The translations under genes were made by a program, and so were the position numbers. Shown here one piece after another: positions 9,372-18,182 of a stretch of 64,000 nucleotides of DNA (positions are counted from its first letter, which is position 1; each line of letters begins with the position of its first letter). The notes beneath the pieces were generated by a model. It had not been told where the DNA came from and did not search any database. It was given only the letters and a program-made list of their open reading frames with translations. This DNA is from Thermoplasmata archaeon (GTDB taxonomy: Archaea > Thermoplasmatota > Thermoplasmata > Thermoplasmatales > Thermoplasmataceae), in the NCBI GenBank assembly GCA_021846395.1, contig JAJZXB010000004.1, positions 1-64,000 on the forward strand. Reading direction: 5' to 3'.

Positions 9372-9968
9372 TTAAAATAACCCCCCTTTGTTGAGCAAGG
9401 ATAAAGCAACAGGAAAAAACCCCGCAAGGGATAGACATAATGCAAAAATTAAAAACGAATTAAGCTCGAAACCTACCATAGAGAATACGCCAGATAAACT
9501 ATATATCATTGTACCTGCAATTGGTAGCCATTTACCGGTGAGGTGTATTTTTCCAAATTTTGTTTTTAACCTTCTTGACAACACTGAAATATAAATTATT
9601 ACTGGAATAACATAATTCTCATCATCAATATTTATGTTAAGGCTATTCTTAAATGTATTGACATAGGCTATATGCTCGTTCCCATGATATATATCAAAGT
9701 TAATATTCTTATTTTTCAGATTTTTAATTCCAATTTTATCGATATTAAACTTATTATCACGATATTTCATAACAGAATTATTTTCAAGATAACCCTCATC
9801 TATAAAATTATGGGTTATAATATATTTTTTCCCCTGTTTTTCTAAAGTTATATTATCGCTTCCCTCCACGGTTATGTTCTTTCCATGTTCAAATTTAACG
9901 ATGTTAACAGAATAACCATTGGGCCCTGTAATTTTATGGTTTTCATAAACATACATTGTTTCTGCCAT
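9372..9968 (-). CDS. Membrane-anchored protein of unknown function, beta-rich N-terminus
   Basis: 198 aa. Residues 1-130 look like a run of beta strands (GPNGYSVNIVKF, IHLTGKW and a HIAYV strand). This is loosely reminiscent of the tubby-C-like/scramblase-like fold, but I would not assign it. Residues about 145-195 form two hydrophobic segments (AGTMIYSLSGVFSMVGF, FLIFALCLSLAGFFPVALS) that would anchor it in the membrane. The ATG lies at 9966-9968 with an AT-rich promoter region upstream. It sits between the HepT/MntA pair and a TnpB relic, with no operon partner. Confidence 0.6.
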   Translation of the reverse strand: MAETMYVYENHKITGPNGYSVNIVKFEHGKNITVEGSDNITLEKQGKKYIITHNFIDEGYLENNSVMKYRDNKFNIDKIGIKNLKNKNINFDIYHGNEHIAYVNTFKNSLNINIDDENYVIPVIIYISVLSRRLKTKFGKIHLTGKWLPIAGTMIYSLSGVFSMVGFELNSFLIFALCLSLAGFFPVALSLLNKGGLF

Positions 9969-10040
9969 ATATTATAATACATAATATAAAAGTACATAAA
10001 TTTTATCGGGTATATTCTTTGCAATTTATTAATTTTGGTT

Positions 10041-10318
10041 GGGCTTGCCTTAACGCCTGGAATATTGTTTAGGCATTCCACATGCAGGTATAGATTTTAA
10101 TTTCCATAGGCGTATATTCCCTGTGTTCCACAGAGTTGAATATTCTTTCTTTCAGAGGCATCTTCTGACTGTGATTTTCTTTAAAACATCCATTATTCCT
10201 CCTATTGCTGACCTTTGTATCTTCGTCCCCCACAATTTCATCAATCCCCTTATGAAATCATTCTGAAATGCAATTGTTTCAAAGCTATTTGTTATAATAT
10301 AGATTATCTTATTTAATA
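10041..10318 (-). mobile_element. tnpB: TnpB relic (IS200/IS605-type), zinc-finger deleted
   Basis: The reverse complement aligns collinearly with the 3' half of the TnpB gene at 35116-36363. The shared stretch runs from the AFQND segment through the KLWG-K-Q-SAIGGIM segment to the PGVKA tail. Two deletions of roughly 70-75 bp remove the zinc-ribbon and third RuvC motif, and several frames are broken. This is a decayed older copy of the same element family. It lies in the 462-bp stretch without a gene between 9968 and 10431; the rest of that stretch is AT-rich promoter DNA. Confidence 0.75.
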
Positions 10319-10430
10319 TCCCAATTTTAACAATAAATTACTATCATTATTTGCATAAAACAAATTATATACTTTAAAGTATATTACTTTAAAGTAGACT
10401 AAATTATATAAATAAATTAGAGGATGAGTA

Positions 10431-11830
10431 ATGAAATTTATTGACCGAATTAATGAAATTGAAACACTTGAAGGCAATTATAAGGACAGAAATTCAGCAT
10501 TTTTAGTGATCTATGGTAGAAGAAGAATAGGTAAAAGCGAACTTATAAAGCATTTTATGAGGGGAAAAAATGGCATATATATGCTTGCCAGGGAAGAACC
10601 AAAAAGTATGCAACTTGCTTATTTTTCATCTTTGATGGCACAATTTTTCCATGATAAGGTATTAGAAAAAAGTCCATTATTGAATTGAGATTCCTTTTTT
10701 TATTATATAGAGCAAAATATTAGAAAAACCAAAGAAAAATTTGTAATGGCGATAGATGAATTTCCCTATCTACTTGAAGAAGATGCTTCCATAGCTTCAA
10801 TATTGCAAAGCCATTGGGATACAACACTCAACGGTATGAATATAACACTTATCCTAAGCGGTTCTAGCATAGGAATGGTTGAGAAAGGCATTCTTGGTGG
10901 AAAATCGCCTCTATATGGAAGGCGTACTGGCCAAATTCTGCTTGGCCCATTCTCATTTGAAACTCTTTTATCTTACATTGGTGATTTTAAAAAGGCAGTA
11001 GGTGTGTATTCTGTATTTGGTGGTACACCGGCATATATCAAGGAATATAATAAAAAAACATCCCTTATTGAAAATATAAAGCAACTAATTGCCAGGCAAG
11101 ATGCTTTCATGCATAATGATGTTGAGTTCCTGCTTAGAACAGAACTTCGCGAACCAAGATACTATTTTGCGATACTCAAATCTATCGCAAAGGGTAATAC
11201 AAAATTTGCGAAAATAATTAATGATACAGGTATAAGCAAAAGCATTGTTTCTAAATACCTTGCAATTTTAGAAAACATGATGCTGGTCAAAAGAAAAATA
11301 CCCGTAACCGAGAACGTTTTACGAAGTAGAAATGGTATCTATATAATAAATGATAATTTCATTGATTTCTGGTTTAGATATATTTATGCTCAAGACCAAA
11401 ATATCAGCACAAAAAACCTTTTAACATTTATAGATAATGACCTTAATAATTACATAAGCGGAAATTTGAGGATATATGCAGAAGGGCCGTTATGGCGTTC
11501 GGAAATTACCAAAACGTAGGTTCCTGGTGGTATAAAGATATGGGAATAGATATTGTAGCAATAAATATACAAACCAGAGATATACTTTTCGGAGAGGTTG
11601 AATGGCGCAATAGAAAAATGGACGTTAAAGATTATATTCATCTAAGAGAGAAGGCGATAATGGTGCCCTGGAACAAATATAACAGAAACGAATATTATGC
11701 TCTTTTTTCAAGAGAAGGTTTCACAGATTCGATGAAGGAACTTGCCAAAAAAGAAAAAGTGTTGCTGTTTGATTCAGAATTAATACTTGAGGTTCTTGTT
11801 AAGCCGAAAAATACCCTTAATAAATCCTGA
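10431..11830 (+). pseudogene. Broken archaeal P-loop ATPase (DUF234 type)
   Basis: One gene split by two lesions. Walker A GRRRIGKS and the start of the ATPase are in 10431-10688, which ends at an in-frame TGA (10686-10688). The frame continues without another stop through Walker B (VMAIDEFPYL) and the LILSGSS sensor to about 11500. There a frameshift moves the reading to the frame ending at 11830, which carries the C-terminal SWWYKDMGIDIVAIN...LFGEVEWR nuclease-like domain. Domain order matches the intact gene at 1648-3027. The upstream TATA-like region is preserved (about 10380-10410), so inactivation is probably recent. Confidence 0.85.
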
Positions 11831-11956
11831 TTCTTCTGATAATTTTGGGTATAAATAAACAATCATAGCAAATAAAATGAGTCATGCAATGGATCATGAA
11901 TACCATAGCAATCCATTTTTAATATATTTATATATGTATCCAACATTCATATAATA

Positions 11957-12535
11957 ATGAGTAAGTTTAAACAAACACTATTGACACAAGAAGCTTATTC
12001 TGTGTTAAAAGACACTAAGGAATTAATGAAAAAGACCTTGGGAAGGAAAGTTTCATTTACGGAAATAATTAATAAATTCGTAAAAAAATCATATACTATT
12101 ATGAACATGGACCAGGACATTAAAAATTATATATTTGCCTTTAAAGATAACATTAGCCTTAACCCTCATATTCTTGGAATTATACTTTTTGGATCAATAG
12201 CAAAATGCAATTATAATACCTACAGCGATATAGATGTGGCTATTCTAACAGATTATAAATTCTTAGAATGCCTTGATTATTTAAATAATGAAATAAAAAA
12301 TCTGATGGAATACGAGGACAAATTGATAAAAAGGCACCTATCACTATATTTGAGCCCACTGATTATCACTCATGCCGATGCTGATAGATTCAATCCAATT
12401 TATTTGGATATACTGGATAATGGCATAATTCTTCATCAAAGGAAAAATACTGCATCCGACTTCTTGTTGTCACTTGCCAAAATTAAACACAAAAGGGTAA
12501 ACAGTAAGGAAGGTGAATTATTATTATGGCAATAG
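11957..12535 (+). CDS. Nucleotidyltransferase antitoxin with N-terminal ribbon-helix-helix-like segment
   Basis: 192 aa. Residues about 1-50 (KQTLLTQEAYSVLKD..., RKVSFTEIINKFVKK) have the strand-helix-helix pattern of VapB-like ribbon-helix-helix DNA-binding proteins. Residues about 55-190 form a minimal nucleotidyltransferase with a full G-S-x10-D-x-D motif (G79, S80, D91, D93). This combination suggests an antitoxin that also represses its own promoter. A TATA-like tract (ATATATTTATATATG) lies just upstream at about 11921-11936. The next gene, a HEPN protein, overlaps its 3' end by 10 bp. That partner is frameshifted. Confidence 0.75.
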   Translation: MSKFKQTLLTQEAYSVLKDTKELMKKTLGRKVSFTEIINKFVKKSYTIMNMDQDIKNYIFAFKDNISLNPHILGIILFGSIAKCNYNTYSDIDVAILTDYKFLECLDYLNNEIKNLMEYEDKLIKRHLSLYLSPLIITHADADRFNPIYLDILDNGIILHQRKNTASDFLLSLAKIKHKRVNSKEGELLLWQ

Positions 12536-12944
12536 ATATTTCAATGGGAGCTATAAAAACCGCTGAAAATTGGCTTATAACTGCAGAGTCAATGCTAAAG
12601 GTGAAATTTATAATACGGCACTGTACAGTGAAGAAATGGCAGTAGAAATATCTTTGAATGCCGTGATGCTGTCTTTTGGAGTTCAACCGCCAAAGGTGCA
12701 TAATATTTTGGAAAGTTTTGAGATAAATATATTAGAACATAGCACCCTACCTAAAGAATATAAAGAGCAATTAAAAAAAATAGCAAGATCGCTTTTACCT
12801 GATCTCCTTAGGATGAGGCGGGTCAGCGGTTATACTTTCAATTTCAACATAGGTGAAAATGATATAGAACAATTAGCTATAAGATATCTGGATGCCTCAA
12901 AGAATACTGTTAGAATCTGTAAAGAAATAGTAAACAGCAAATAG
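12526..12944 (+). pseudogene. HEPN-domain gene with a frameshift
   Basis: ATG 12526 lies inside the end of the nucleotidyltransferase gene and opens a frame reading MAIDISMGAIKTAENWLITA, a typical HEPN first helix. This frame stops early. The rest of the domain (YNTALYSEEMAVEISLNAVM, then LSFGVQPPKVHN) is in another frame running to 12944. The break lies around 12595-12605. A restored protein would be about 139 aa. If the frameshift is genuine, the toxin arm of this HEPN/nucleotidyltransferase pair is inactive. An internal ATG at 12570 could give only the C-terminal part. Confidence 0.65.
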
Positions 12945-13152
12945 ATACTTTCCTAAATTTTCCAATAACAGGACGTTTGAATCTCTTATTTTTATTTTAT
13001 CTTTCCTCCTGTTCAGTATGGATCAAAGAAAACCGTGTATTGTTTTGTATATTATTATAAAAATATAAGATTAAAATTCAAAAATTACTGTGAATTCCTT
13101 AAATGTATATTATATAAATATTTTATCAAGTTTAATTTTGGTTCATCATAAA

Positions 13153-13935
13153 TTAAATCTGGGAAATAAATTTTTTAATAAGTTCCTTAGCTCTTTCAAC
13201 AGAAATAAGGTCATACGTTGAATTCTTTTCCACAACACCCTGTTCTAAAAAACTTTTTAAAAAATCAAATTTGGAAATAATTAATGATAACCAATCAAAT
13301 TCGGCAAATTGAAATTTATTGCTTTGAAGTAATGCAATAATATCGCCACAATCTTTGGTAAATTTTTCTTCAAGATAATCATGGTATAAAATAGATTCGT
13401 CTTTTAGGTCATTGTATCTATCCCATGCGGCCTTTAATTTTAGTAACAAAAGCAGGGATATTTCCGGGGCAACAACTTGAAACTCAGAAGTAGATGAATA
13501 AGATATATTTTGTACAATAGTTCTATATTTAAGTTTAGTCAAGTCAAGTGTTTTATCTGTTCCATGGAAGCGATCACGTTTGGAAATAAAGTCTATATAA
13601 ATTTTACCAGAATCTAAAACTTTTAAGAAAATGTTGTTACCAGATGGGTCCCGTTCTTTGGTGTAATTTCTATTTGAATAGAGATAATTCTTTAATACAT
13701 CTTTGAAACGATTTGTAGCTAAAAAATCTATATCAAGGGAAAATTTCCATGGATTAAATGAATGCACTGCCCACCCTCCAATTAAAACAAGGTCCTCCTG
13801 TTTATAATTTTCTAATGCAAAACTCCAATTAAAAATATGTTTAAGCTCTTCAAACGAGTCAAATGGTAAACCTAGTTTTTTATTCATATCATTCACCAAT
13901 TTTTCTTTCCAATTCTTTAGCTGAGCCTCTTCCAT
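13153..13935 (-). CDS. AbiEii-like nucleotidyltransferase (putative type IV toxin)
   Basis: 260 aa. The nucleotidyltransferase core is seen as LIGGWAVHSF (G53, G54) followed by SLDIDF with D68 and D70. A further strand KIYIDFIS carries the third acidic residue. The C-terminal half is helical with KLKAAWDRYNDLKDESILYHD, corresponding to the conserved K..R..D block of AbiEii-like enzymes. The gene starts 47 bp inside the upstream gene (13889-14920), whose product carries AbiEi-like features, so the two form a co-translated pair. Known AbiEii relatives transfer nucleotides to RNA or protein and block growth. The substrate here is unknown. Confidence 0.75.
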   Translation of the reverse strand: MEEAQLKNWKEKLVNDMNKKLGLPFDSFEELKHIFNWSFALENYKQEDLVLIGGWAVHSFNPWKFSLDIDFLATNRFKDVLKNYLYSNRNYTKERDPSGNNIFLKVLDSGKIYIDFISKRDRFHGTDKTLDLTKLKYRTIVQNISYSSTSEFQVVAPEISLLLLLKLKAAWDRYNDLKDESILYHDYLEEKFTKDCGDIIALLQSNKFQFAEFDWLSLIISKFDFLKSFLEQGVVEKNSTYDLISVERAKELIKKFISQI

Positions 13936-14920
13936 CTATCCCAAGTCCTGCAAGGTCAAGTAAATTCTGACAAACATCTACAATCCTGACACCTTCAATA
14001 ATTTCAGAAGAGCCCATAATGTTTCTATCGGGTGCATATATATTTAAACGACAACTTCCTTTTTCCGCAGAAAAGGATCGAATAAATTTAGCATCTACAG
14101 GATTGGGCAGATAAACATATGCAGTATCCTCTCTTATTATCGATGAACCATAATAAACTGAAGATGAATGAGCTGTGAAAGCATAATCTATCCCAAGTTT
14201 GTTGAGATTCAAGGCTATTTCATTTATACATTCACCTGCAGTTTTAAAATTAGTGTTTATAGTTTCTACAAGTAAATCTTCAAGCGGTCTTTCCCATGAA
14301 ATTACATTTAACAATTTATTCACGTCCATTATTTTTAATACAAAGTCATGTGACAATATACCGGAATAAATAAGTTTATGTATTACCGAATTTGTCCAGC
14401 CATATGAAATGCCTGTTTTTTTTGAAATTGCAAGAATGCTAGAAGGTTTTTCCATGAGTACTGAACAGATGATTTTCCATGCTTTTTGAGAGCTAATCTT
14501 GTATGGAGAGGAAACAGGTCTTGTGGATGAAAAATTGTACCCCTCCGATTCAATTCTTGTCTGTGCCATAAAATTATAGACCTTTCCCGGAATTAGTAAT
14601 ATTTCTATTCCAAGTTCAGTGGAAAGTTCTCTGGTACTATATTTCATGGATTTTCCAGCACATACCAATCTTATTTTATTTCCTTCCAGTTGTTTGCTAT
14701 TTATTAAGTGGGAAAGGGAATACAACCGGTAAATGGATTCTTCGTTTACTATTGATTTAATTTCAACAAGCGTAAGAGTGCCTTTTGAATATATTGCCAT
14801 ATCTATCAACAATTCTCTATTACCAATTGTTATTCTGTAATCTTTTTCTATTTTTGCGTTTGGTTCAATTTTGAGTTTTTCTTTGATAAATTGATAAAAT
14901 GGCTCCAAATAATTTTCCAT
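13889..14920 (-). CDS. AbiEi-like regulator fused to a PD-(D/E)XK nuclease-like domain
   Basis: I place the start at ATG 14918-14920; an ATG 36 bp further upstream lies inside the candidate operator. Residues 1-110 look like a restriction-endonuclease fold, with D40 in LLIDMAIY and E53-I-K55 in LTLVEIKS, the PD-(D/E)XK pattern. Residues about 145-215 form a winged helix (ILAISKKTGISYGWTNSVIH). The C-terminus has a substrate-like strand region and ends with IVDVCQNLLDLAGLGIDGRG, close to the end of AbiEi antitoxins. The next gene overlaps by 47 bp. A nuclease-like domain on an AbiEi-type protein is unusual. It could serve in DNA binding rather than cutting. Confidence 0.65.
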   Translation of the reverse strand: MENYLEPFYQFIKEKLKIEPNAKIEKDYRITIGNRELLIDMAIYSKGTLTLVEIKSIVNEESIYRLYSLSHLINSKQLEGNKIRLVCAGKSMKYSTRELSTELGIEILLIPGKVYNFMAQTRIESEGYNFSSTRPVSSPYKISSQKAWKIICSVLMEKPSSILAISKKTGISYGWTNSVIHKLIYSGILSHDFVLKIMDVNKLLNVISWERPLEDLLVETINTNFKTAGECINEIALNLNKLGIDYAFTAHSSSVYYGSSIIREDTAYVYLPNPVDAKFIRSFSAEKGSCRLNIYAPDRNIMGSSEIIEGVRIVDVCQNLLDLAGLGIDGRGSAKELERKIGE

Positions 14921-14950
14921 ATATCTGTAATTAATGATAATATATAAATA

Positions 14951-15003
14951 TATCACTGATATATATCTGTAAAAACTGATACTTTAAATAGGTATCAGTG
15001 ATA
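14951..15003 (-). promoter_or_regulatory. Pair of odd palindromes, candidate operator of the AbiE-like pair
   Basis: TATCA-C-TGATA at 14951-14961 and TATCA-G-TGATA at 14993-15003 are perfect 11-bp palindromes around one central base. Their centres are 42 bp apart, four turns of B-DNA. A related half-site CTGATAC lies between them. They lie upstream of the start at 14920, where AbiEi-type proteins would bind their own promoter in other systems. Confidence 0.5.
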
Positions 15004-15300
15004 ACAGAGCAATATAAGCAATTACAACTTTATTGTAAATCGATAGGAATGAGATTTATATATACGAAACACGTAGGTAAAAATATATGTTTTTTATAAA
15101 TAAAAAATATCAATATTGATTTATGGTAACATTTTAATATTTTTTTATAAAAAATAAACGAAATTAAGAGTATATTTCCGATTTTTTAGATCAATTTCAA
15201 CCATACTATTTATAAGCAAATTCAAAAATAAAAAAACTTAGTGAAATGTAAAATAAAATTATTATATAACTTGCCTATGTATAATTTAAAGGCAATTTAA

Positions 15301-16065
15301 ATGGTGTGTAAAAAAATGAATAAAAATGAAGACGTAAAATATGAGTTAATTAATAAAATATTACCTTATGGTAAAAAATATTATGATGAATATTTAATGA
15401 AAGACCATAAGGACGTTAAAGAATATCATAAAAAACTTACAAACGATTGGAAATGTTCCTTAAACTTCTTATTTGCTCATATATTTTATCAAGGTAGATA
15501 TGATTCTGTATCTGATAAAGTAAAGAAAGCTGCTATGAACTCAATAGATGATAATAATATTAATCCGTGGGACAACCTTTGTTTAATATTTAATAATCTT
15601 AATAAAAATATAGGAAAAGGAAAAATAGGAAAAAAAGGCGATATAACAATGACAAAAGAAGTTCTAATATTTCTTAAAGATAAACCACAACACAACATAG
15701 TTAATTATTCTATAGATAAAATTAAAAGTTATAATATCTGTAATCTTTATAATAAATTAAGGAGAATATATCAGATTGGGGATAAAATCGCAACATTTTA
15801 CCTTCGAGATCTCATATCACTCTTCGAACTTCAGGAATATATAAAAGAAGATGAGTTAGAATATTTAATTCCAATCGATACATGGGTAAGACAAATAAGC
15901 AAGAAGGTTGAAATATGCCATGAAGAATTTAATAATAGAAACCATGATCAGGAGATACAAAGTGAAATTGCACGCTTACTTAATTATAATGCCGAGAAAA
16001 TAATTAATTTTGATGCAGGTGCTTGGTACATTGGGAAAAACGGATTGGTAAAAATTTTGATGTAA
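15301..16065 (+). CDS. Helix-hairpin-helix (HhH-GPD)-like protein, possible DNA glycosylase relative
   Basis: 254 aa, mostly helical and lysine-rich. The region around residues 157-200 reads RRIYQIGDKIATFYLRDL and later LIPIDTWVRQI. This matches the hairpin and following catalytic-aspartate segment of HhH-GPD glycosylases, where a GxGxKxA hairpin is followed by P-[IV]-D-T. The end INFDAGAWYIG also suits a small compact fold. If the match is right, it would bind damaged or modified DNA bases. There is no iron-sulfur cluster motif. It stands alone in the defence island. The family assignment rests on these short motifs only. Confidence 0.45.
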   Translation: MVCKKMNKNEDVKYELINKILPYGKKYYDEYLMKDHKDVKEYHKKLTNDWKCSLNFLFAHIFYQGRYDSVSDKVKKAAMNSIDDNNINPWDNLCLIFNNLNKNIGKGKIGKKGDITMTKEVLIFLKDKPQHNIVNYSIDKIKSYNICNLYNKLRRIYQIGDKIATFYLRDLISLFELQEYIKEDELEYLIPIDTWVRQISKKVEICHEEFNNRNHDQEIQSEIARLLNYNAEKIINFDAGAWYIGKNGLVKILM

Positions 16066-16088
16066 ATTTGTAAGGCCTTCATATTCCT

Positions 16089-16268
16089 TAATCTACCTCC
16101 ACATTTATATATTTGCTTCCTGTAATCTACTTCTCGTTGATATCCATCATTATTGGGAGATTTTTGTTAAAGATACCAGCAAGGATAAGGAATAAAATCC
16201 GTCAATGGAAAAAGACAGGAATCACAGAAATCAGTGAATACAACTCAGGCAAACACAAACTTAAATGA
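16089..16268 (+). pseudogene. Unidentified open frame without a start codon
   Basis: After TAA 16089-16091 an open frame of 58 codons runs to TGA 16266-16268. It begins with a hydrophobic stretch (FIYLLPVIYFSLISIIIG) and ends in a basic tail (KIPARIRNKIRQWKKTGITE). No ATG opens it. It may be the end of a lost membrane protein or transposase gene, or chance. The rest of the stretch to 16429 is AT-rich and shows nothing else. Confidence 0.2.
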
Positions 16269-16429
16269 TTAAAAATTTTAGTGAACTACACCAAAAACAA
16301 TTTTGTCCAAAAATCAATAAATTAGATAATAATGATAAATTCTGTTCAAATATTGTCATTATCAATAGTTTCAAATATTTTCTCATAAAATTTTTTTTTG
16401 AATAATCATGTAACAAAATCACCTAATTT

Positions 16430-17098
16430 ATGGATAAATTGTTACACAAAATATTTATAGTCAGTAAAAATAATATAGATATGGAATATAATAAAATTGA
16501 GGATGTTATATTAAAATTATATCAATATAATAAAACTTTTTTTACACTAAACGATGCAGCAAAATTGATGAACAAATCAAATAAATATACCTCAAAATTA
16601 TTGTCCAAAAACAAATATGTTTCAAGAATTGAAAATGGAAAATATTTAATAAAAATGGGGAATGGAATCGATTTATATGAAATTGCTTCAAACATAGTAT
16701 ATCCTTCTTATATAAGTTTATTTTCAGCATTTGAATATCATTCAATTACCGAACAGATTGTATCAAAATTTTCTGTTATTTCCCCCGTAAGACACAGAAA
16801 TATAATTATGGATAATTACGAAATTGAATTTAGATCCATTAAAAAAAATAAATTTTTTGGATATACCAGAATAAATAACACATATGTTGCAACTGTGGAA
16901 AAAGCGATAATTGATTCAATTTACTATAGCAGTCCTGAATTTTCATATGTTGAGGAGACATTTATAAATGCAATGAAATCCAGAAAAATCAATATAAAAA
17001 AGCTAAGGAAATATGCAAAAACAATGGATTCTAAAATTATAGAAAACAAAATTAATGAATTGATAAATTCATATAAAAATATAAAAGGGGCGGAATGA
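16430..17098 (+). CDS. AbiEi-family antitoxin / regulator
   Basis: 222 aa. An N-terminal winged helix (residues about 20-70: FFTLNDAAKLMNKSNKYTSKLL) is followed by YLIKMGNGIDLYEIASNI and SYISLFSAFEYHSITEQI. That layout is typical of AbiEi proteins, which repress their own operon and neutralise the nucleotidyltransferase partner. The ATG at 16481 (MEYNKIEDVIL) is an alternative start that would remove a 17-residue extension. The toxin gene begins 1 bp after its stop. Both genes are intact, so this type IV pair may be active. Confidence 0.8.
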   Translation: MDKLLHKIFIVSKNNIDMEYNKIEDVILKLYQYNKTFFTLNDAAKLMNKSNKYTSKLLSKNKYVSRIENGKYLIKMGNGIDLYEIASNIVYPSYISLFSAFEYHSITEQIVSKFSVISPVRHRNIIMDNYEIEFRSIKKNKFFGYTRINNTYVATVEKAIIDSIYYSSPEFSYVEETFINAMKSRKINIKKLRKYAKTMDSKIIENKINELINSYKNIKGAE

Positions 17099-17099
17099 A

Positions 17100-17879
17100 G
17101 TGATAGACGAATACGCTCTTTTGAAACAGTCATCAAGGTTTATGGATTTAAGGCAACTTGAAAAGGATTATCTTTTAACTCTCCTGTTGTATGAAATTTA
17201 CAGGGAGTTTAATGATGAGCTTATATTCAAGGGCGGGACGTCTTTAAAATATTTTTATAACTTAAACAGATTCTCGGAAGACCTTGAATTCTCTTTTAAC
17301 GGTAAGGATGATTCAAATAAAAAAATTATGAATAAAGTTGACAGGGCATTAAAACATGTAAATCTGCAGTATAACATACAAAAAATAGAACATAGAGGTC
17401 ATAAGGTTGAAAATAACGTTGTATGCATAAACTATGAGGTTAGAATTAAAGGCCCATTATACAATAGACACAAACAGATGCAAAATATAGATATCGATAT
17501 AAGTATAAGAAATGATATAATAAAACCACCCGACATAAAATATTTGATGCCTCCGTATATGGACATACCAGCATTTACAATTTCAGTAATGAACATATAT
17601 GAAATTATAGCGGAAAAGGTTACTTCAATAATTGAACGTGACAAAATGAGAGATATATATGACCTTTACTTTCTTCTTTCTTTTAAAAATATTGGGTTAG
17701 ATAAATCATTGATCATTCAAAAAATGGAATTAAGAAATGAGGAATTTAATGATAAAAAATTATTTGAAAAAATAAATAATGCCCTAAAAATAAGTAGATG
17801 GAAATTGGAATTATCCTATTTGATAAACCCTCTACCAGATAATAAAATAGTTGTTGAAAGTCTAATTAAAAATTTTTAA
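17100..17879 (+). CDS. AbiEii-family nucleotidyltransferase toxin
   Basis: 259 aa with a GTG start at 17100, 1 bp after the antitoxin stop. It has the family signatures FKGGTSLKYFY (residues 43-53) and RFSEDLEF (57-64), and a later ERDKMRDIYDLYFL block. The second acidic residue of the usual D-L-D is Glu (DLEF). Members are GTP-using nucleotidyltransferases that stop growth when not held by AbiEi. The next 300 bp (17880-18182) contain no gene that I can see. Confidence 0.88.
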   Translation: MIDEYALLKQSSRFMDLRQLEKDYLLTLLLYEIYREFNDELIFKGGTSLKYFYNLNRFSEDLEFSFNGKDDSNKKIMNKVDRALKHVNLQYNIQKIEHRGHKVENNVVCINYEVRIKGPLYNRHKQMQNIDIDISIRNDIIKPPDIKYLMPPYMDIPAFTISVMNIYEIIAEKVTSIIERDKMRDIYDLYFLLSFKNIGLDKSLIIQKMELRNEEFNDKKLFEKINNALKISRWKLELSYLINPLPDNKIVVESLIKNF

Positions 17880-18182
17880 ATTGAATATTAAAATTTATTA
17901 TATATCCGATTTATGTTATAATTTATACGTAATGTTTTGGAGGGGCTAAATTATTCCGGCACCCTGATTAATGTTTTGAATATTTAAAGTGTGAAAAGTA
18001 AAATTACTATATATCTCCATTGGTCATTATTTCTGAATGCGTTCTAGCAACGTTGTTATATTGTATACAGAATGTAATATGCATTTTTGCCACATTGGTG
18101 AGAGAATACTCTTTCACGTTTTCGGTGCCCAATTTTCACAATAGATTCAATAGATATTTTTATAAGCAACAGATTAATAAAA
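17880..18182. other. Non-coding stretch, nothing recognised
   Basis: AT-rich DNA between the AbiEii gene and a dehydrogenase relic. Frames are short and broken. A lost 5' part of the dehydrogenase could have lain here, but nothing recognisable remains. Confidence 0.5.

Noticed and set aside
15004-15300. Possible replication origin in an AT-rich stretch
   Set aside because: No ORB-like repeats, no Cdc6/Orc1 gene nearby, and similar AT-rich stretches occur in almost every gap here.
17100-17879. Loss of activity in AbiEii because of DLE instead of DLD
   Set aside because: Glu can coordinate metal in this position and all other motifs are intact, so I do not call the gene inactive.
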